Assembly: GCF_010500915.1 (NCBI RefSeq)
Contig: NZ_JAAAWP010000010.1
Span: 1 to 64,000, forward strand
Source of the DNA: Alteromonas hispanica
Lineage (GTDB): Bacteria; Pseudomonadota; Gammaproteobacteria; Enterobacterales; Alteromonadaceae
Reading direction: 5' to 3'
DNA length: 64,000 bases
The position numbers and the translations under genes are program-made. This document shows, piece after piece, positions 8,380-18,589 of the stretch (its first letter is position 1; each line of letters starts with the position of its first letter). Below the pieces are notes generated by a model. The model worked only from the letters and a program-made list of their open reading frames with translations, did not search any database and was not told where the DNA came from.

Positions 8380-10620
8380 CTAAGCGTTGTCACCAGGCAA
8401 CCTAGTGCTTTTCAGTAACTCAACGAGCTTATTAAACGGCATGGGCTTAGCAAAGAAGAAGCCTTGAGCTTCATCACACCCTAGCTTAATCATATAAATA
8501 GCCTGCTCTCTTGTTTCAACGCCCTCGGCAATAGTAAGCAACCCGAGTTTATTACCAAGAGTAACTATGGTTTCTGCAAGCACCGCAGACGAGCCTGGCA
8601 CAATATCTTTCACGAAGGAACGGTCTACTTTCAGCCTGTCTAAGGGTAACTGCTGCAAATAACTCATTGAAGAAAAGCCAGTGCCAAAATCGTCAATGGC
8701 AATTTTGACCCCGAAGTCTTTCAATGCGCGCAGCGCATCAATGACAATTTGGGGCTCATCCATTACCACACTTTCTGTAATTTCAAGCTCAAGTAAGCTA
8801 GGGTCGCAATCTGCTTCTAGCAGCGCATTCTTTACCTTGTCGACGAAAAAACGATCCCTAAATTGAGGAATTGAAATATTAACAGCCACACGAAGATGCT
8901 CGTGCCCTAACTCTCTTAGCTGCTGAAGCCGACGACAAGACTCTTCGAGCACCCATTCACCGATATCTACTATTAAGCCTGAATATTCTGCCAACGGTAC
9001 GAACACTGCAGGAGAAATATAACCTCCCTCACCATCTGGCCAACGCAGTAAGCCTTCCATTCCTACTACTTTGTCAGTAAGAAGATCTACCTGCGGCTGA
9101 AACCATAGCTCTAGTTTACGCTCTGCGAAATCGCTTCTAAGGCGACGAATCATGGCAAGGCGCCATGTTGTTTGATCCTCGATATCTTTCGCATAATATT
9201 CGAAATTGTCGGTGAGATTTTTCTTGGCTCGATTCAGTGCAATATTAGCTCGCTTTAAAAAATCGACACCGATATTTCGCTCATTTTCTATTCTGCAAAG
9301 GCCTAACGTTACTTTTATTGGAAGAACGTGTTCATCCACCACAAACGATGAATCAAAAATCGCATTGATAACATCTGGGCATACTTCGCTCTCAGGCCCA
9401 ATGAGCCCAAAAACATCTGCTGCAATTCGGCTTAAGCGGATAGTATTGGGCAAAGATGTTTGCATGCGCTGAGCAATAGCTCGCAACACATCATTACCCA
9501 CTTCTTGCCCTAGACCGTCATTCACATCAGAGAAGTGATTGACGTCAACCAATGCGACACAACAGTTTTTACTTGCAACACTGGCCGGGTTATCCAGCAT
9601 GTTGATAAACTGATTGCGATTAGGCAGACGAGTTAACCAATCTCTGAAGGCTGCATTACGAAGTTCGTGGAAAAGGTTAACATTTTCATACCCAACAGAA
9701 ATACTAGACAGAAATACTTCAAGTAAATGTTTATCCAAGTCGTTAATTTCATGAGTTTGACGCATGTAAACTGCAGCCTCAAAACCTGCTCTATTGATAT
9801 AAAGCACAGAACAAGAGATATCAAAAATATGCTGTTTTAACCTTAGGCAGCGATGGATATTCTCTGTCATTTCGTCATTATGAATATTATCGACTGGCTG
9901 ATTGATAAACTCTGCATATGCGCCCGCAGCCCCGAGCACGTAAATATTTTCATCGTCTAAGTCGAGAAGTGAGCCCGCTCGAGCACATAACAGCCCTTCA
10001 GATTCTAACCCAATCAGTGAACTAATTTGCGTTACTACTCCCTCGCAAAACGCTTTCACTGAGTGCTCTTCAAACAAATTTGCAGATGAAGTAATGATTT
10101 TTTCAAGGCCAAGTCGACTTTGGCTTATCGTGATAATTTGCTGGTAAGAACGAATTGAGGAAATAATAGTTGTCAGTAGTTTTGACCGAGTTAACTCTGT
10201 TTTTGTTTTGTAGTCGTTAATATCGTAAAGCTTAATAACCTGCTCTTCGGGCGCAAAACCGGGCTGCCCGGTTCTAAGAATAATGCGGGGTTCATTAAGC
10301 TTCATTTCCTCGCGAATGTACTTAACGACGTCGAAGCCGGCATCGTCAGTTTCCATCACTACATCAAGGAGGATTATTGCTATGGATTTGCCATATTCAT
10401 GAAGGCGCTCTTTGGCTTCTTTAGCAGAGTGTGCATGAATGAAGTTTAGCTTACGGTCATTAACTATCAGGTCGGATAGCGCAAGGCGGGTGACTGTATG
10501 GATTTCCTCATCGTCGTCGACGATAAGGATATTCCAATCTTTTCCGAGATGTAATTCTGTATCTATTGCATCGTCATCTAAAAAGATAAGTTCGTCGTTT
10601 TCGTAATCCGTTGCCGACAT
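8380..10620 (-). CDS. Response regulator: REC-DUF3369-GGDEF(degenerate)-EAL
   Basis: The 746-residue cytoplasmic protein has a receiver domain (about 25-160, phospho-acceptor Asp in IILLDVVM, conserved Lys in YKTKTEL), a DUF3369 sensor-like region (about 165-320), a GGDEF-like domain whose signature is IAADVF (about residue 402), and an EAL domain (about 490-735). The EAL part has EGLLRW, NISIPQF, LEITES and DDFGTGFSS. The GGDEF site is altered, so cyclase activity is unlikely. The EAL residues for metal binding look intact, so it is probably a phosphorelay-controlled c-di-GMP phosphodiesterase. The cognate kinase is not in the window. Confidence 0.93.
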   Translation of the reverse strand: MSATDYENDELIFLDDDAIDTELHLGKDWNILIVDDDEEIHTVTRLALSDLIVNDRKLNFIHAHSAKEAKERLHEYGKSIAIILLDVVMETDDAGFDVVKYIREEMKLNEPRIILRTGQPGFAPEEQVIKLYDINDYKTKTELTRSKLLTTIISSIRSYQQIITISQSRLGLEKIITSSANLFEEHSVKAFCEGVVTQISSLIGLESEGLLCARAGSLLDLDDENIYVLGAAGAYAEFINQPVDNIHNDEMTENIHRCLRLKQHIFDISCSVLYINRAGFEAAVYMRQTHEINDLDKHLLEVFLSSISVGYENVNLFHELRNAAFRDWLTRLPNRNQFINMLDNPASVASKNCCVALVDVNHFSDVNDGLGQEVGNDVLRAIAQRMQTSLPNTIRLSRIAADVFGLIGPESEVCPDVINAIFDSSFVVDEHVLPIKVTLGLCRIENERNIGVDFLKRANIALNRAKKNLTDNFEYYAKDIEDQTTWRLAMIRRLRSDFAERKLELWFQPQVDLLTDKVVGMEGLLRWPDGEGGYISPAVFVPLAEYSGLIVDIGEWVLEESCRRLQQLRELGHEHLRVAVNISIPQFRDRFFVDKVKNALLEADCDPSLLELEITESVVMDEPQIVIDALRALKDFGVKIAIDDFGTGFSSMSYLQQLPLDRLKVDRSFVKDIVPGSSAVLAETIVTLGNKLGLLTIAEGVETREQAIYMIKLGCDEAQGFFFAKPMPFNKLVELLKSTRLPGDNA

Positions 10621-10821
10621 AACCGCTTATTTCCTCAATACTGATAAAACATAATTGCGCACTAGGCCGTGCTGACCTTCGCTGTACGAATTTGGGCTAA
10701 ATGGACAGCAAAGGTCACACGCTCTAATATCATTAGTGTTACGATTACATTGATAATTATTTTGTGCAATGCAATAGTGGCTTTCTGTTACCTATTGTTA
10801 CAAAACACCGATGTGACGTTT

Positions 10822-11727
10822 ATGAAAATCTCCCCGCAACATCAACCCCAAGAGGTAAAGAGAACATCCCCCCCTCTCAATAAGGAAGATGCGGTTAAAT
10901 CATCGGCTCATACTAAGGAAGCAGTAAACAAAAGTGCAGACCTTGAAGCGAGCAGACAACGTATGCTCTCATGGTTTTCAAGAGTAGGCATTTCTCCATC
11001 GGCGCTATCCCTAGAGCCCAAAAAGCAAGATCACGCTCTAGAACGTCGTAATAAGATACTACAGATACAAAAAGCAAATAATCTTAAATCTATTTTAAAT
11101 ATAGCACTAAATGTCACAATCAACGAACAAACAAGCGACAACGTAGATCCGGATTGGTTTTTTGCTTTCAGCTCATTGGCCGAGGAAATTTATAGTGCGC
11201 CTATGCAGGAACTATGGGGAAAGATTTTTGCCGTCGAGGTATCTCGACCAGGCAGCTTTTCACTAAGAACTCTTCAATTATTAAAATCCTTAACTCATCG
11301 CGATGCGCAAACATTTACCAAAGCCGTTAATGTGGCTAGTAAGCGAACTAATGATACTGTTCCAAGGATTTTAGTGGGCTACCACAAAAGGAAAGGCTTA
11401 CTTTCCATTTTTAAAAAACCCTTGCCAGAACAAGTTAATCTCGCCACCGTAGGGTTGAGCTACCCAGACTTACTCTCTCTTCAAGAGATGAAATTAATTT
11501 ATGCCAGTGAAATAGAAAGCGGGGAGTACCAAGAAGGTCAACAAACATCTTGGAGGTGTGTAAACGAAAGCTTTACCTTAACCTGTAAATCATCTGGCGT
11601 TGCGCTGGTTTATTATAAATTTACGCCAGTTGGCAGTGAGCTATATAAGCTTGTCGGAAAAAATACGAACACAGCATACATGCAGAAAATGAAAGACGTA
11701 CTTGCCGGCGTGTTCAGTATTTCGTGA
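10822..11727 (+). CDS. TIGR03899 family protein, function unknown
   Basis: The core (VDPDWFFAFSSLAEEIYSAP, LWGKIFAVEVSRPGSFS, LYKLVG near the end) matches a family restricted to Gammaproteobacteria that I know as TIGR03899, related to DUF2806. Its role is unknown. From the ATG at 10822 the protein has 301 residues, the usual size as I recall it. The frame stays open to a GTG at 10669, which would add 51 residues including a hydrophobic helix, so an anchored longer form is possible. It diverges from the REC-EAL gene and converges on cysH. Confidence 0.75.
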   Translation: MKISPQHQPQEVKRTSPPLNKEDAVKSSAHTKEAVNKSADLEASRQRMLSWFSRVGISPSALSLEPKKQDHALERRNKILQIQKANNLKSILNIALNVTINEQTSDNVDPDWFFAFSSLAEEIYSAPMQELWGKIFAVEVSRPGSFSLRTLQLLKSLTHRDAQTFTKAVNVASKRTNDTVPRILVGYHKRKGLLSIFKKPLPEQVNLATVGLSYPDLLSLQEMKLIYASEIESGEYQEGQQTSWRCVNESFTLTCKSSGVALVYYKFTPVGSELYKLVGKNTNTAYMQKMKDVLAGVFSIS

Positions 11728-11803
11728 CTGCCTTTCTGTTAGCTTGGTAAAATTAATAAGCTAGCAAACGAACAGAACAAAGACAGTCATACATTGAAAT
11801 ACT
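11716..11803. repeat. Long imperfect inverted repeat between convergent genes
   Basis: AGTATTTC at 11716-11723 pairs with GAAATACT at 11796-11803. Further pairable blocks lie inside (GACTG...CAGTC, CTTTCTGTT with AACAGAACAAAG, AGCTT...AAGCT). The structure overlaps the last codons of the TIGR03899 gene and precedes the cysH end. It may serve as a two-way transcription stop, though T-runs are weak. Confidence 0.4.
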
Positions 11804-11865
11804 CGCGAAAACGGTTTAGTAAATTAGGGCGTGTTGTTCCTTGCTGTACGGAAGACCAACGCGCC

Positions 11866-12612
11866 TTAGATACCGTCGCCAAATTCGTGCAAACCACACT
11901 CTCTTTTAAGACCAAAAAATCTCGTATCTTGCTCATCCATGCCTTCTTGTAACGACTGAGTAGTATGCCAATCTCCAATCGACACATACCCCTGATCCCA
12001 AAGGGGATGATAAGAGAGACCGTGCTCTTTTAGATAATAGTGAAGGTCTTTGTTACTCCAATCAATGATAGGGTATAACTTAAACTGCCCGCCCACTCTC
12101 TGTAAAACAGGAAGCTTTCCACGAGAATCCGACTGACTGCGACGCAAGCCGGCAAACCATGTGCCTGCATTAAGCTCTTCTAACGCTCGCTGCATGGGTT
12201 CAACTTTGTTTAATTTATTGTAAGTCTCGATACCTTCTATGCCCTGCTCCCACAGTCGACCAAAACGAGCTTCCTGCCACGCTGACGAAAGCGCAGCCTG
12301 GTAAACATGTAAGTTAAGTTTCAGCTTTTCTACCAATTCATCTATAAATTGATAGGTTTCAGGAAATAGATACCCGGTGTCTGTCAACACCACCGGGATA
12401 TCAGGCTTCGCTTGCGTAAGCATATGCAGCATTACCGCAGACTGTGCGCCAAAGCTAGACGACACTATATGGTTGCCTGGCAAATTGTCTAGAGCCCAAT
12501 CCACCCGCTGTTGTGCCGTCATTTTCTCTAACGATGCATTGATATCAGCAAGCTCATCCTTGCTGATATCATGTGATAATACCTGCTGCTTCGCTGCCGT
12601 ATTATTGATCAT
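11866..12612 (-). CDS. cysH: Phosphoadenosine phosphosulfate (PAPS) reductase CysH
   Basis: CysH reduces PAPS to sulfite with thioredoxin. The 248-residue product has [15 protein letters not shown] (PP-loop-like nucleotide site), [24 protein letters not shown] and the C-terminal catalytic ECGLH. It lacks the paired CC motifs of APS-specific iron-sulfur enzymes, so PAPS is the likely substrate. The start is taken as ATG 12612, which overlaps the cysI stop by 11 bases (translational coupling) and gives the family length. A longer open frame to 12699 lies inside cysI. Confidence 0.96.
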   Translation of the reverse strand: MINNTAAKQQVLSHDISKDELADINASLEKMTAQQRVDWALDNLPGNHIVSSSFGAQSAVMLHMLTQAKPDIPVVLTDTGYLFPETYQFIDELVEKLKLNLHVYQAALSSAWQEARFGRLWEQGIEGIETYNKLNKVEPMQRALEELNAGTWFAGLRRSQSDSRGKLPVLQRVGGQFKLYPIIDWSNKDLHYYLKEHGLSYHPLWDQGYVSIGDWHTTQSLQEGMDEQDTRFFGLKRECGLHEFGDGI

Positions 12613-14323
12613 AGAAGTCTCGCGCTGAATCAATGACAGGTTTAACCACGTTGGTGCGAATAACAAAGTCGCCAAACGACTCGCCGTCTTCTCGATCACT
12701 CGCCCACTTGCCGAACAAGCTGTCTAATTCAGACATTATCTCTTGCTCGCTTATGTTTTCGCGATACATACGAGGAATGCGTGTTCCCTCGCGGTCTCCA
12801 CCTAAATGCAAGTTGTACTTACCCGGGCCTTTGCCTACCAGTCCAACTTCAGCAAGCATGGCGCGGCCGCAACCGTTCGGGCAACCTGTTACTCTGAAGA
12901 TGACACTGTCATCAGCAAGGCCGTGCTTAGCTAGTAACCCTTCAAGTTCGGTTACCGCATCTGGCAAATAACGCTCTGCTTCTGCCATCGCTAGCGGGCA
13001 TGTAGGTAACGAAACACAAGCCATTGAATCAAGGCGTTGATTTGAAATAGCAGGCGCTATTAATCCATGCTCTCGGGCTAAAGCTTCTATTTTATCTTTA
13101 TCATTTGGCGCTACACCGGCAATAATAAGATTTTGATTAGCTGTTAATCTAAAATCGCCATGATGAATTTTGGCAATCTCAGCGCAGCCGGTTTTTAACG
13201 TTTTGCCTGGGTAGTCAAGAATTCGACCATTTTCGATAAATACGGTTAAGTGGTACTTTCCATCAATACCCTCTACCCATCCAAAGCGATCTCCGCGGCC
13301 GGTGAACTCAAACGGTTTGCTTGCCTGAAAGGTAACATTGGCGCGCTTTTCTACCTCAGCTTTGAAGTTTTCTACGCCCACGCGCTCAAGAGTGTATTTT
13401 GTTTTCGCATTTTTACGATTCACACGGTTACCCCAGTCGCGCTGCACTGTTACTACCGCAGCAGCAACATTTAGCGTATCGGCCAATGAGATAAAACCGA
13501 AATCCGTTGCTTTGCGTGGATAGGTACTTTTATCGCCGTGTGTCATGGCAAGTCCGCCGCCAACAAGAACGTTAAAGCCAACTAGTTTGCCGTTTTCTGC
13601 AATGGCCACAAAGTTAAGGTCGTTAGCGTGCACATCAACGTCGTTTTGCGGAGGGATAACCACGGTGGTTTTAAACTTACGGGGCAAGTAGTTATCACCT
13701 AAAATAGGTTCTACAGGCTTCTCAGTAGTTTCCACTTTTTCACCGTCCAACCAAATCTCGGCATACGCACGGGTTTTTGGAAGTAAGTGCTCGCTTATCT
13801 TTTTAGCCCATTCAAACGCTTCTAAGTGCAGTTCCGACTCTACTGGGTTGGAAGTACACAACACGTTTCTGTTTACGTCTCCTGCAGTAGCGATTGAGTC
13901 TATTCCCGCTTTATTAAGCATCTGATGCATAGACTTTATCTTTGGCTTTAACACGCCGTGAAACTGAAAAGTTTGGCGGGTTGTTAAACGAATACTGCCG
14001 TATAGAGTGTGATCCGTAGCAAACTTGTCTATCGCCAACCATTGGTCCGGAGTTATAACACCACCGGGTAAACGGGCGCGTAACATAACGTTTTGTAGCG
14101 GCTCTAGCTTTTGCTTTGCCCGCTCGGCACGAATATCTCTATCGTCTTGCTGATACATGCCGTGAAAACGAATTAGCTGGAAGTTGTCAGCAGTAAAGCC
14201 ACCAGTGAGATCATCTTTCAAGTCTTTCTCTATGGTTCCACGCAGATTATTGCTTTCACGCTTCAAACGTTCATTGTCGGCCAATTTACCTTCAACTATG
14301 AATTGAGAGTTTTCATTACTCAT
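12602..14323 (-). CDS. cysI: Sulfite reductase hemoprotein beta subunit CysI
   Basis: CysI binds siroheme and a 4Fe-4S cluster and carries out the six-electron reduction of sulfite to sulfide. The 573-residue product has the typical N-terminal [31 protein letters not shown] and [12 protein letters not shown], and the cluster ligands CVSLPTC and GCPNGCGR near residues 440-490. The size matches Escherichia coli (570 aa). Its ATG overlaps the cysJ stop by one base (TAATG). It works as a complex with CysJ. Confidence 0.98.
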   Translation of the reverse strand: MSNENSQFIVEGKLADNERLKRESNNLRGTIEKDLKDDLTGGFTADNFQLIRFHGMYQQDDRDIRAERAKQKLEPLQNVMLRARLPGGVITPDQWLAIDKFATDHTLYGSIRLTTRQTFQFHGVLKPKIKSMHQMLNKAGIDSIATAGDVNRNVLCTSNPVESELHLEAFEWAKKISEHLLPKTRAYAEIWLDGEKVETTEKPVEPILGDNYLPRKFKTTVVIPPQNDVDVHANDLNFVAIAENGKLVGFNVLVGGGLAMTHGDKSTYPRKATDFGFISLADTLNVAAAVVTVQRDWGNRVNRKNAKTKYTLERVGVENFKAEVEKRANVTFQASKPFEFTGRGDRFGWVEGIDGKYHLTVFIENGRILDYPGKTLKTGCAEIAKIHHGDFRLTANQNLIIAGVAPNDKDKIEALAREHGLIAPAISNQRLDSMACVSLPTCPLAMAEAERYLPDAVTELEGLLAKHGLADDSVIFRVTGCPNGCGRAMLAEVGLVGKGPGKYNLHLGGDREGTRIPRMYRENISEQEIMSELDSLFGKWASDREDGESFGDFVIRTNVVKPVIDSARDFYDQ

Positions 14324-16158
14324 TAGTAGACATCCTTTTGATAACGTTTCGCTTTGCGCAGTTCAACCACATAAGCTTTCGCTTCGGCTTCTGATTTACC
14401 GCCGTGCTCTTGTACAATTTTGATAAGTGCATTTTCAACATCTTTGGCCATATGCATGGCATCACCACACACATAAAAGTGGGCGCCTTGCTCTAACCAT
14501 TCAAACACCTCTTTACCCTGCTCTAGTAAGCGATGCTGAACGTAAATTTTCTCTTCTTGATCCCGAGAGAATGCCAGCGTAATTTTGTCTAGCAAGCCAT
14601 CTTTTACGTAACCTTGCCACTCAACTTGATACAAGAAGTCTTGAGTAAAGTGTGGGTTTCCAAAGAACAGCCAATTTTTCCCCTCGGCTTCTTTTACATC
14701 ACGCTCTTGCATGAAGGCTCTGAAAGGCGCAATACCTGTTCCCGGTCCAACCATAATGACCGGCGTGTTGGGATCTGTTGGCAAGCGGAAATTATCGTTA
14801 TTCTCAACGAAAACGTCTACTTCACCATTTTCTTCCAGGTATTCACACAAATATCCAGACGCACCACCTTGATGACGTTTGCCAAAGGCTTCGTAATCAA
14901 CATGCGCTACAGTCAAATGTACTTCATCTTCAACATCGGCTTGGCTTGAAGCAATAGAATATAGTCTTGGAGTAAGTGGGCGCAGCGCATCAACAAGCTG
15001 TTGCTCAGTAATCGTGCCCACGTGATCTCGCACTATGTCGATGATTTGGCGGTCGGCCATGTAAGTGCGCAGCTTAGCTTTATCTTCCATCAAGGCAGCT
15101 AATCCCTCAGAGCCAGTAGCGGCTTGATAGGCTTTGATAAAGTTTGGATAACTAAGCGTTAACTCTAACTTTGAAGTAAGCGCTTCTTTTAACGTCATTG
15201 TGCTCTCAGCTACCACCACTTCGGCATCTTCATTTAGCGAGAGTAAAGCAATCAAATCATTAACCAATGACGGCGCGTTCTTAAACCAAACGCCAAGGGC
15301 ATCACCCGGCTTGTAAGTGATACCTGAGTCTTCAAGGCTAATCTCAATATGACGAATATCTTTAATCGAATCTCTGCCTGTGATCTTCTGAGACTCTATT
15401 AGAGAGGCTGTGTAAGGTGCTTTTTTCGTATACGTTTGCGCTGGCGCCGCTGTAACTGCTGCGCCTGTTTGCGCCGCTACTGCCGGGGCAGCAGTGCGTG
15501 TAAAATCACCTTTCAGTGACTCGATGAGTTTGTCTAGCCATGCTTGCGCTTCAGCTTCATAGTCTACGTCACAATCTAGACGGTCAATAACTGAAGAGGC
15601 ACCAAGTTTAGACAGACGTTCGTCAAAGTCCTTACCAGTTTGACAGAAAAACTCATAGCTGCTGTCACCTAAGCTCAACACTGCATACTTAGTGTTAGCC
15701 AGCTTTGGCGCTTTTTTACTGCCAACATACTCGTGAAGTTCTACCGCGTCGTCTGGCGCATCGCCCTCACCATGCGTGCTTACAAACACAGCAACGTGCG
15801 TTTCATTTTTAAGGTTTCGCGCTTTATAATCAGCCATACTCACTAGTTTACTGTTAAAGCCCGCACCTTCTGCTTTTGCCTGGCACTCGTGCGCTAACGT
15901 TTTCGCATTACCGGTTTGCGAACCATATAAAATGGTGAGTGTAGGTATATCGCCAGCAACGGCAGCTTGATCTTGAATCGCAGGTGCTACCGCTCCTCCT
16001 TGCGCAGCAGCCATTCCGGCTGCGTAACCACTCACCCAAGTGAGCTGGTCGCGGTTTAAGCCAGCAATAGCCTGCGTAATGGCATTCCACTGCTGTTCAT
16101 TTACTACTGCGCCTGGCGCTGAATTTGAAGCTTTTGATGAATTAGAATCTTGTGACAT
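14323..16158 (-). CDS. cysJ: Sulfite reductase flavoprotein alpha subunit CysJ
   Basis: CysJ passes electrons from NADPH through FAD and FMN to CysI. The 611-residue product has an N-terminal flavodoxin domain ([41 protein letters not shown]), an Ala-rich linker, an FAD domain (RLYSIASSQ) and an NADPH domain ([27 protein letters not shown]), ending in RYQKDVY as in other CysJ proteins. It is the first gene of cysJIH. The cysG, cysDN and cysC genes are not nearby. Confidence 0.98.
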   Translation of the reverse strand: MSQDSNSSKASNSAPGAVVNEQQWNAITQAIAGLNRDQLTWVSGYAAGMAAAQGGAVAPAIQDQAAVAGDIPTLTILYGSQTGNAKTLAHECQAKAEGAGFNSKLVSMADYKARNLKNETHVAVFVSTHGEGDAPDDAVELHEYVGSKKAPKLANTKYAVLSLGDSSYEFFCQTGKDFDERLSKLGASSVIDRLDCDVDYEAEAQAWLDKLIESLKGDFTRTAAPAVAAQTGAAVTAAPAQTYTKKAPYTASLIESQKITGRDSIKDIRHIEISLEDSGITYKPGDALGVWFKNAPSLVNDLIALLSLNEDAEVVVAESTMTLKEALTSKLELTLSYPNFIKAYQAATGSEGLAALMEDKAKLRTYMADRQIIDIVRDHVGTITEQQLVDALRPLTPRLYSIASSQADVEDEVHLTVAHVDYEAFGKRHQGGASGYLCEYLEENGEVDVFVENNDNFRLPTDPNTPVIMVGPGTGIAPFRAFMQERDVKEAEGKNWLFFGNPHFTQDFLYQVEWQGYVKDGLLDKITLAFSRDQEEKIYVQHRLLEQGKEVFEWLEQGAHFYVCGDAMHMAKDVENALIKIVQEHGGKSEAEAKAYVVELRKAKRYQKDVY

Positions 16159-16197
16159 AGTCTTTTAGCCCTTTTTCGATGTCGCTAGGCTAACGAC

Positions 16198-16223
16198 TTT
16201 ATTCAAGAAGAGAAAAGAATAAA
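16198..16223 (-). promoter_or_regulatory. Candidate CysB-type operator upstream of cysJIH
   Basis: TTTATTC (16198-16204) and GAATAAA (16217-16223) form a 7-bp inverted repeat with a 12-bp spacer, 40-65 bases upstream of the cysJ start. LysR-type CysB sites are AT-rich imperfect inverted repeats in this position. The match is suggestive only. Confidence 0.3.
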
Positions 16224-16267
16224 TGAAACTTTTTTATTACTGAATGTGCTTAAAACCCTTGTTGAAA

Positions 16268-16302
16268 TAAAAAAGGCGCAAACAGAGGAACCGTTGCGCC
16301 TT
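16268..16302 (-). terminator. Terminator of the DUF2333/outer-membrane protein operon
   Basis: A stem of AAGGCGCAA (16273-16281) with its complement at 16293-16302 is followed on the minus strand by a run of U (16268-16273). It lies 22 bases after the stop of the outer-membrane protein gene. Confidence 0.85.
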
Positions 16303-16323
16303 GGAGTCAATTTTAAATTTATA

Positions 16324-17079
16324 CTAAAAATGTAGCTCTAGCCCAGCAAATACGCCGTCAAACTCCATATCAGCATAGACATCATCGAGATCTTCGATAT
16401 CTACAGTGACATTTCTGTAACCTACTTGCACAGTCATATCAATAGCAATACTTTCAATAAATGAATAAGCAACCGCTACTTGATAGTCACTTAGCTCATG
16501 ATCATCGAATGATAGGTAGCTTCCCTCGGCGTAGGCCGATAGCCCCGTAAAAGGTAATCCTAACTGCAGCTTTGAATAGGCCATAGGCACTACGCCAGAA
16601 AAGTCAGCAGAGCCTTGAGTAGCGCTTGCTCTATCATTTACAAACAAAGCGCCATCGATATATTTCGCATTTACACCAAGGTCGAAGCTGACTAAGTCGT
16701 TATCAAACAATTCATAATACAAAATAAGATCGGTAGAAGTTAAGTCGATCTCAGTGGCCACTTCACTATTCGCTGTGTATAGCTGTCCGTCAAAAGTAAA
16801 GCTTGAATCTAGCGCCGTTACGCCAGAGTTATCTAACGTAGTGTGGTTTACTTTCACATTAGGTAGAAACGGCACAGGGTGCTCTACTGCGATATAAAAC
16901 GAAGAATTAGTCTTATCATCAAAATTAAAATCTGCCGTGCTGCTTGAATCAGCGAAGCCTCCGGTAGTATCCGTCTGCCAAGCCTGCGCTCCCACATAAA
17001 CACCAGCAATGGTATCAGCATGAGAAGCCGCCGATGCGAATGCACACCCAAGAGCGGCGATTAAAAGACCCTTTTTCAT
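16324..17079 (-). CDS. TIGR04219 family outer-membrane beta-barrel protein
   Basis: The 251-residue product has a Sec signal peptide (about residues 1-21, ending SHA), a start of mature sequence IAGVYVGAQAWQTD, alternating amphipathic strands, and a C-terminal aromatic residue (GLELHF), the usual signature for assembly by BAM. I recognise it as the TIGR04219 family of small barrels, whose role is unknown. It is the second gene of an operon, 3 bases after the DUF2333 gene. AAGGA precedes the ATG. Confidence 0.85.
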   Translation of the reverse strand: MKKGLLIAALGCAFASAASHADTIAGVYVGAQAWQTDTTGGFADSSSTADFNFDDKTNSSFYIAVEHPVPFLPNVKVNHTTLDNSGVTALDSSFTFDGQLYTANSEVATEIDLTSTDLILYYELFDNDLVSFDLGVNAKYIDGALFVNDRASATQGSADFSGVVPMAYSKLQLGLPFTGLSAYAEGSYLSFDDHELSDYQVAVAYSFIESIAIDMTVQVGYRNVTVDIEDLDDVYADMEFDGVFAGLELHF

Positions 17080-17082
17080 TTG

Positions 17083-18075
17083 TTATCCTTGATTGAGAAG
17101 TTCTGATATTTCGATAAGAGCGGCATTGGCGCGAGAAATATAATTGGCCATTACTAATGAATGATTGGCCAACATGCCAAAACCACTTCCGTTTAAAATC
17201 ATTGGACTGAATACAGATTGCTGAGTAGCTTCCAACTCACGAATAATTTGCTGCATACTAACAAGCGCATTTTTATCTTCCAGCACATCGTAAAACTCTA
17301 CTTCCGCGGCTTTTAAAAAATGAAGTAAGGCCCATGTTGCACCGCGCGCTTCGTAAAAATTGTCGTCTAGTTTCCACCAGCCTGTTTTTACAACACTCTG
17401 CCTAGCTACTGGCGAAGATTGACGTGCATTTCTATCGCCCGCTAAGTCAGTGTTGATTCTAGCAGATCCTACACTAGCGCTTAGTCTTTGCGAATAACTT
17501 CCTAGGCGTTTTTCAACTTGTTTTAACCATTCACGTAAATTGTCGGCACGAGTGTAAAACTGGCTGTCGCTATTGCGAGTTACTGCAAGCTCTTCTCTAT
17601 ATTGCTTTAAAAGCTCTATACCATCTGAGTAACTCGACTCAGAGGAAGGCAGTGCCCAGCTTTTATGGTCCATATTGAATTTAGGGTGTGCTTTAGTGAG
17701 ATAGGGATTCTCCATTGACTGCGACTGAGAACGGCTGAAGTCTTTGCGCATAGAAAGTGCGAGATCGCGAACCATCTCAAGGGCACCAAACTCCCATGCG
17801 GGCATGTTATCTAACAGAACGCTCGGTGGGATAACGTCATTCGACAAATAGCCACCAGGTTTGTCAAGTAAGGTTTCAGACACTTCAATCATAGCAGTTG
17901 TCATGGTGTAGCCGGCAATTTCAGTAGGATTTTCTACTGAAGATGAGGTTTTTAAACGCTCTTTAACATCAAACGTATCTGGCGATAAACTCCAGTACCA
18001 GCCAATAAGCCAGAAAAGAACAACAAGCACTACAGCGACAATCGCTATCCGTTTTGCATTAATTGATTGTCTCAT
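17083..18075 (-). CDS. DUF2333 family inner-membrane protein
   Basis: The 330-residue product has one N-terminal membrane helix (about residues 10-27), then a periplasmic, mostly helical domain with the DUF2333 features WYWSLSPDTFDV, TTAMIEVSETLLDKPGGYLSNDV and DNMPAWEFGALEMVRDL. The function of the family is unknown. It is the first gene of a two-gene operon with the barrel protein, which hints at an envelope role for both (inference). Confidence 0.88.
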   Translation of the reverse strand: MRQSINAKRIAIVAVVLVVLFWLIGWYWSLSPDTFDVKERLKTSSSVENPTEIAGYTMTTAMIEVSETLLDKPGGYLSNDVIPPSVLLDNMPAWEFGALEMVRDLALSMRKDFSRSQSQSMENPYLTKAHPKFNMDHKSWALPSSESSYSDGIELLKQYREELAVTRNSDSQFYTRADNLREWLKQVEKRLGSYSQRLSASVGSARINTDLAGDRNARQSSPVARQSVVKTGWWKLDDNFYEARGATWALLHFLKAAEVEFYDVLEDKNALVSMQQIIRELEATQQSVFSPMILNGSGFGMLANHSLVMANYISRANAALIEISELLNQG

Positions 18076-18100
18076 ATGAACACCAACCTTCCTTTTTATA

Positions 18101-18130
18101 ACAAACAGCTGACCTTAGTCAGCTGTTTGT
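18101..18130 (-). terminator. Long stem-loop after the psp gene cluster
   Basis: A perfect 13-bp stem (18101-18113 with 18118-18130) with a 4-base loop lies between the end of the psp cluster and the DUF2333 start. The T-run on either strand is short, so termination may be partial. Confidence 0.65.
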
Positions 18131-18226
18131 AATTTATGATATCGAGAAAAACTGTCCCTAATGACAGCATTCCTCTATATGACCACTTTATTGCACTCTA
18201 ACACAACTTAAATTCAGTTATGATAA

Positions 18227-18589
18227 CTATAACGTATGAGACATGTTTTGTTCATTTTTGTGCTCGTATGATGCAGAGTTGCGTTTTTTCAATGCAAAAA
18301 TAGCAATTGCGATGACAATGACTGGCCAGAAAGCACTTACGCCTGCCAGCAACAATGCGAACAAGACCGCGCCTATAGCGAGTATAACCGTGCCCACAAC
18401 ACTGAGCGCTACAACAAACCCTACAATAGCAAGTACAACACCCACAATAGAAAATACCGCGATATTTTGCCAGGGGCTGAGAAGCTCATCAGACATTACT
18501 AAATGCATGCCAAGAAGGTCCTCTACTACACTACCGAGACAGTTCATTAATACAATTGCTATAACTAACGCCAGTAAGAAGTTTTTCAT
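18227..18589 (-). CDS. Small polytopic membrane protein linked to pspC
   Basis: The 120-residue product has at least three hydrophobic segments (about residues 3-20, 40-75 and 78-100) and a charged tail (KKRNSASYEHKNEQN). The start ATG 18589 overlaps the pspC stop by one base (TAATG), which shows translational coupling; a longer upstream frame is inside pspC. I do not recognise the family. Its place suggests that it belongs to the phage-shock membrane stress response, perhaps in the position of PspD or PspB. Confidence 0.75.
   Translation of the reverse strand: MKNFLLALVIAIVLMNCLGSVVEDLLGMHLVMSDELLSPWQNIAVFSIVGVVLAIVGFVVALSVVGTVILAIGAVLFALLLAGVSAFWPVIVIAIAIFALKKRNSASYEHKNEQNMSHTL

Noticed and set aside
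12613..12699. N-terminal extension of CysH to 12699
   Set aside because: It lies wholly inside cysI, is not CysH-like and has no ribosome-binding site. ATG 12612 gives the family length and a coupled overlap.
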